From Chloroflexota bacterium (lineage in GTDB: Bacteria; Chloroflexota; Ktedonobacteria; Ktedonobacterales; Ktedonobacteraceae), in the NCBI GenBank assembly GCA_021828635.1, contig JAJZEJ010000657.1:1-6440 (forward strand): a stretch of DNA of 6,440 bases, given 5' to 3'. The position numbers and the translations under genes were made by a program. This document shows, one piece after another, positions 5,814 to 6,440 of this stretch. Position 1 is the first letter of the stretch; each line of letters starts with the position of its first letter. A model generated the notes under the pieces. That model made no database searches. It was given only the letters and a program-made list of their open reading frames with translations, and was not told where the DNA came from.

Positions 5814-5863
5814 TACGTAGCGTCTCTGTGATGGTAGTTTCCCTAAGAAAGCAGGATACATCG

Positions 5864-6440
5864 ATGACCACCACCTCTAATAGACCCGACAGCGTCCAGC
5901 AGGCCGATCATATTCCCGGCCCCAAACAGGGCGAATGGACGTATGCCCACTATGCAGCACTACCAGAAGACGGTCAACGCTATGAAGTACTTGATGGAGT
6001 GTTGTATATGTCACCGTCGCCCATTCTCTGGCACCAGCGTGTTGTCCTGGAAATTGCCACTTTTCTGCGTAGTCATGTAATGTTAACTGGGCTTGGTGAG
6101 GTTTTCATTTCGCCAGTTGATGTAGAATTAGCTCCTAGAAGCATCGTTCAACCTGATGTGGTGGTGGTTTTACGCGACCATGCAGCAATTCTCCACTATA
6201 CGCGCATCATCGGCGCACCTGATCTGGTAGTCGAAATTGCTTCTCCCTCGACAGCGCGGCATGATCGGCGACGCAAACGCGCTCTGTATGCGCGATTTGG
6301 CATCTCTGAATACTGGCTGGTCGATCCGGTGCGGCAGACGCTGGAGATACTGGTGCTTGAGGGTGCAACGTATCGCTCAACTGGCCTGCTCTCAGGGCCA
6401 ACCTCCATCCAATCCACCATTGTACCATCAATGGCCGATG
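5864..6440 (+). CDS. Uma2-family protein (DUF820, PD-(D/E)XK nuclease fold), 3' end cut by the window
   Basis: The open frame runs 192 codons to the right edge without a stop; family members are usually about 180-210 residues, so little is missing. Family hallmarks are RYEVLDGVLYMSPSP (39-53), QPDVVVV (96-102), GAPDLVVEIASPST (117-130), a basic stretch with K138, and LYARFGISEYWLVDP (141-155). The pattern fits the PD-(D/E)XK nuclease fold, with D98, E124 and probably K138 as active-site residues. Uma2 proteins are abundant in Chloroflexota and Cyanobacteria; their role is unclear and often assumed to be a restriction-like or mobile-DNA nuclease. The ATG at 5864 follows AGGA (5853-5856) by 7 nt and is preferred over an in-frame ATG at 5831 that lacks such a site. 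The first 20 residues are polar and look unstructured. There is no partner methylase or toxin gene in view. Confidence 0.9.
   Translation, partial: MTTTSNRPDSVQQADHIPGPKQGEWTYAHYAALPEDGQRYEVLDGVLYMSPSPILWHQRVVLEIATFLRSHVMLTGLGEVFISPVDVELAPRSIVQPDVVVVLRDHAAILHYTRIIGAPDLVVEIASPSTARHDRRRKRALYARFGISEYWLVDPVRQTLEILVLEGATYRSTGLLSGPTSIQSTIVPSMAD

Larger units (their letters stand above)
5390..5863. other. Intergenic region with small palindromes, no gene recognised
   Basis: This 474-bp stretch separates the divergent zinc-ribbon and Uma2 genes. The only long open frame (5474-5722, plus strand, TTG start) has no ribosome-binding site and resembles no family I know. Structural signals are a 12-nt perfect palindrome ATCTACGTAGAT (5678-5689), GGGAT/ATCCC arms (5587-5602), and AGAACCA (5702-5708) pairing with TGGTTCT (5746-5752) across 37 nt. 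The right end holds the Uma2 promoter region. A decayed gene or a small RNA is possible but not shown. Confidence 0.5.

Noticed and set aside
6196..6431. Two overlapping minus-strand open frames near the right edge
   Set aside because: Both lie opposite the clearly coding Uma2 frame, whose family motifs run through the same bases.
1..6440. A CRISPR array, toxin-antitoxin pair, defence island or biosynthetic cluster
   Set aside because: There are no regularly spaced repeats and no paired small genes, and the six genes are on alternating strands with separate promoters and no common pathway. Uma2 alone is not enough to call a defence system.

Overview
The window holds six protein-coding genes in a compact bacterial layout, plus several convincing non-coding structures. 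The mix suggests a large-genome Chloroflexota bacterium, most likely of the Ktedonobacteria type. The reasons are a Uma2-family gene, a two-module zinc-ribbon protein with a Gly/Arg tail, a GC-rich palindromic repeat between genes, and middling base composition. This assignment is an inference from gene families and style; no marker gene is present.

Layout from left to right. Positions 1-264 are non-coding and may include the first two codons of a leftward gene at the very edge. A rightward MFS drug/solute transporter follows (265-1554). It converges on, and overlaps by 25 bp, a leftward PAP2 membrane phosphatase (1530-2387). A divergent promoter region (2388-2545) carries a good sigma-70-type promoter with a perfect palindrome beside it. 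It drives a rightward two-part GNAT acetyltransferase (2546-3436). A nested, REP-like inverted repeat (3435-3512) separates GNAT from a convergent leftward ketoacyl-ACP synthase III-like gene (3498-4751). The repeat supplies the last codons and the stop of that gene. Upstream of the synthase lie its own promoter region and a 22-bp perfect hairpin (4854-4914) that probably terminates the next leftward gene, a zinc-ribbon protein with a Gly/Arg-rich tail (4940-5389). Positions 5390-5863 are non-coding as far as can be seen, with several small palindromes. The window ends inside a rightward Uma2-family (PD-(D/E)XK nuclease-like) gene (5864 to beyond 6440).

The genes do not form one operon: strand changes, terminator-like structures and separate promoters suggest six independent transcription units. 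No shared pathway is evident. PAP2 and KAS III both touch lipid metabolism, but they are separate and point to no common process. I found no strong evidence for a new multi-gene system. The most notable items are the REP-like element that forms the end of the KAS III gene, the zinc-ribbon/RGG protein, and the palindromes placed on predicted promoters.
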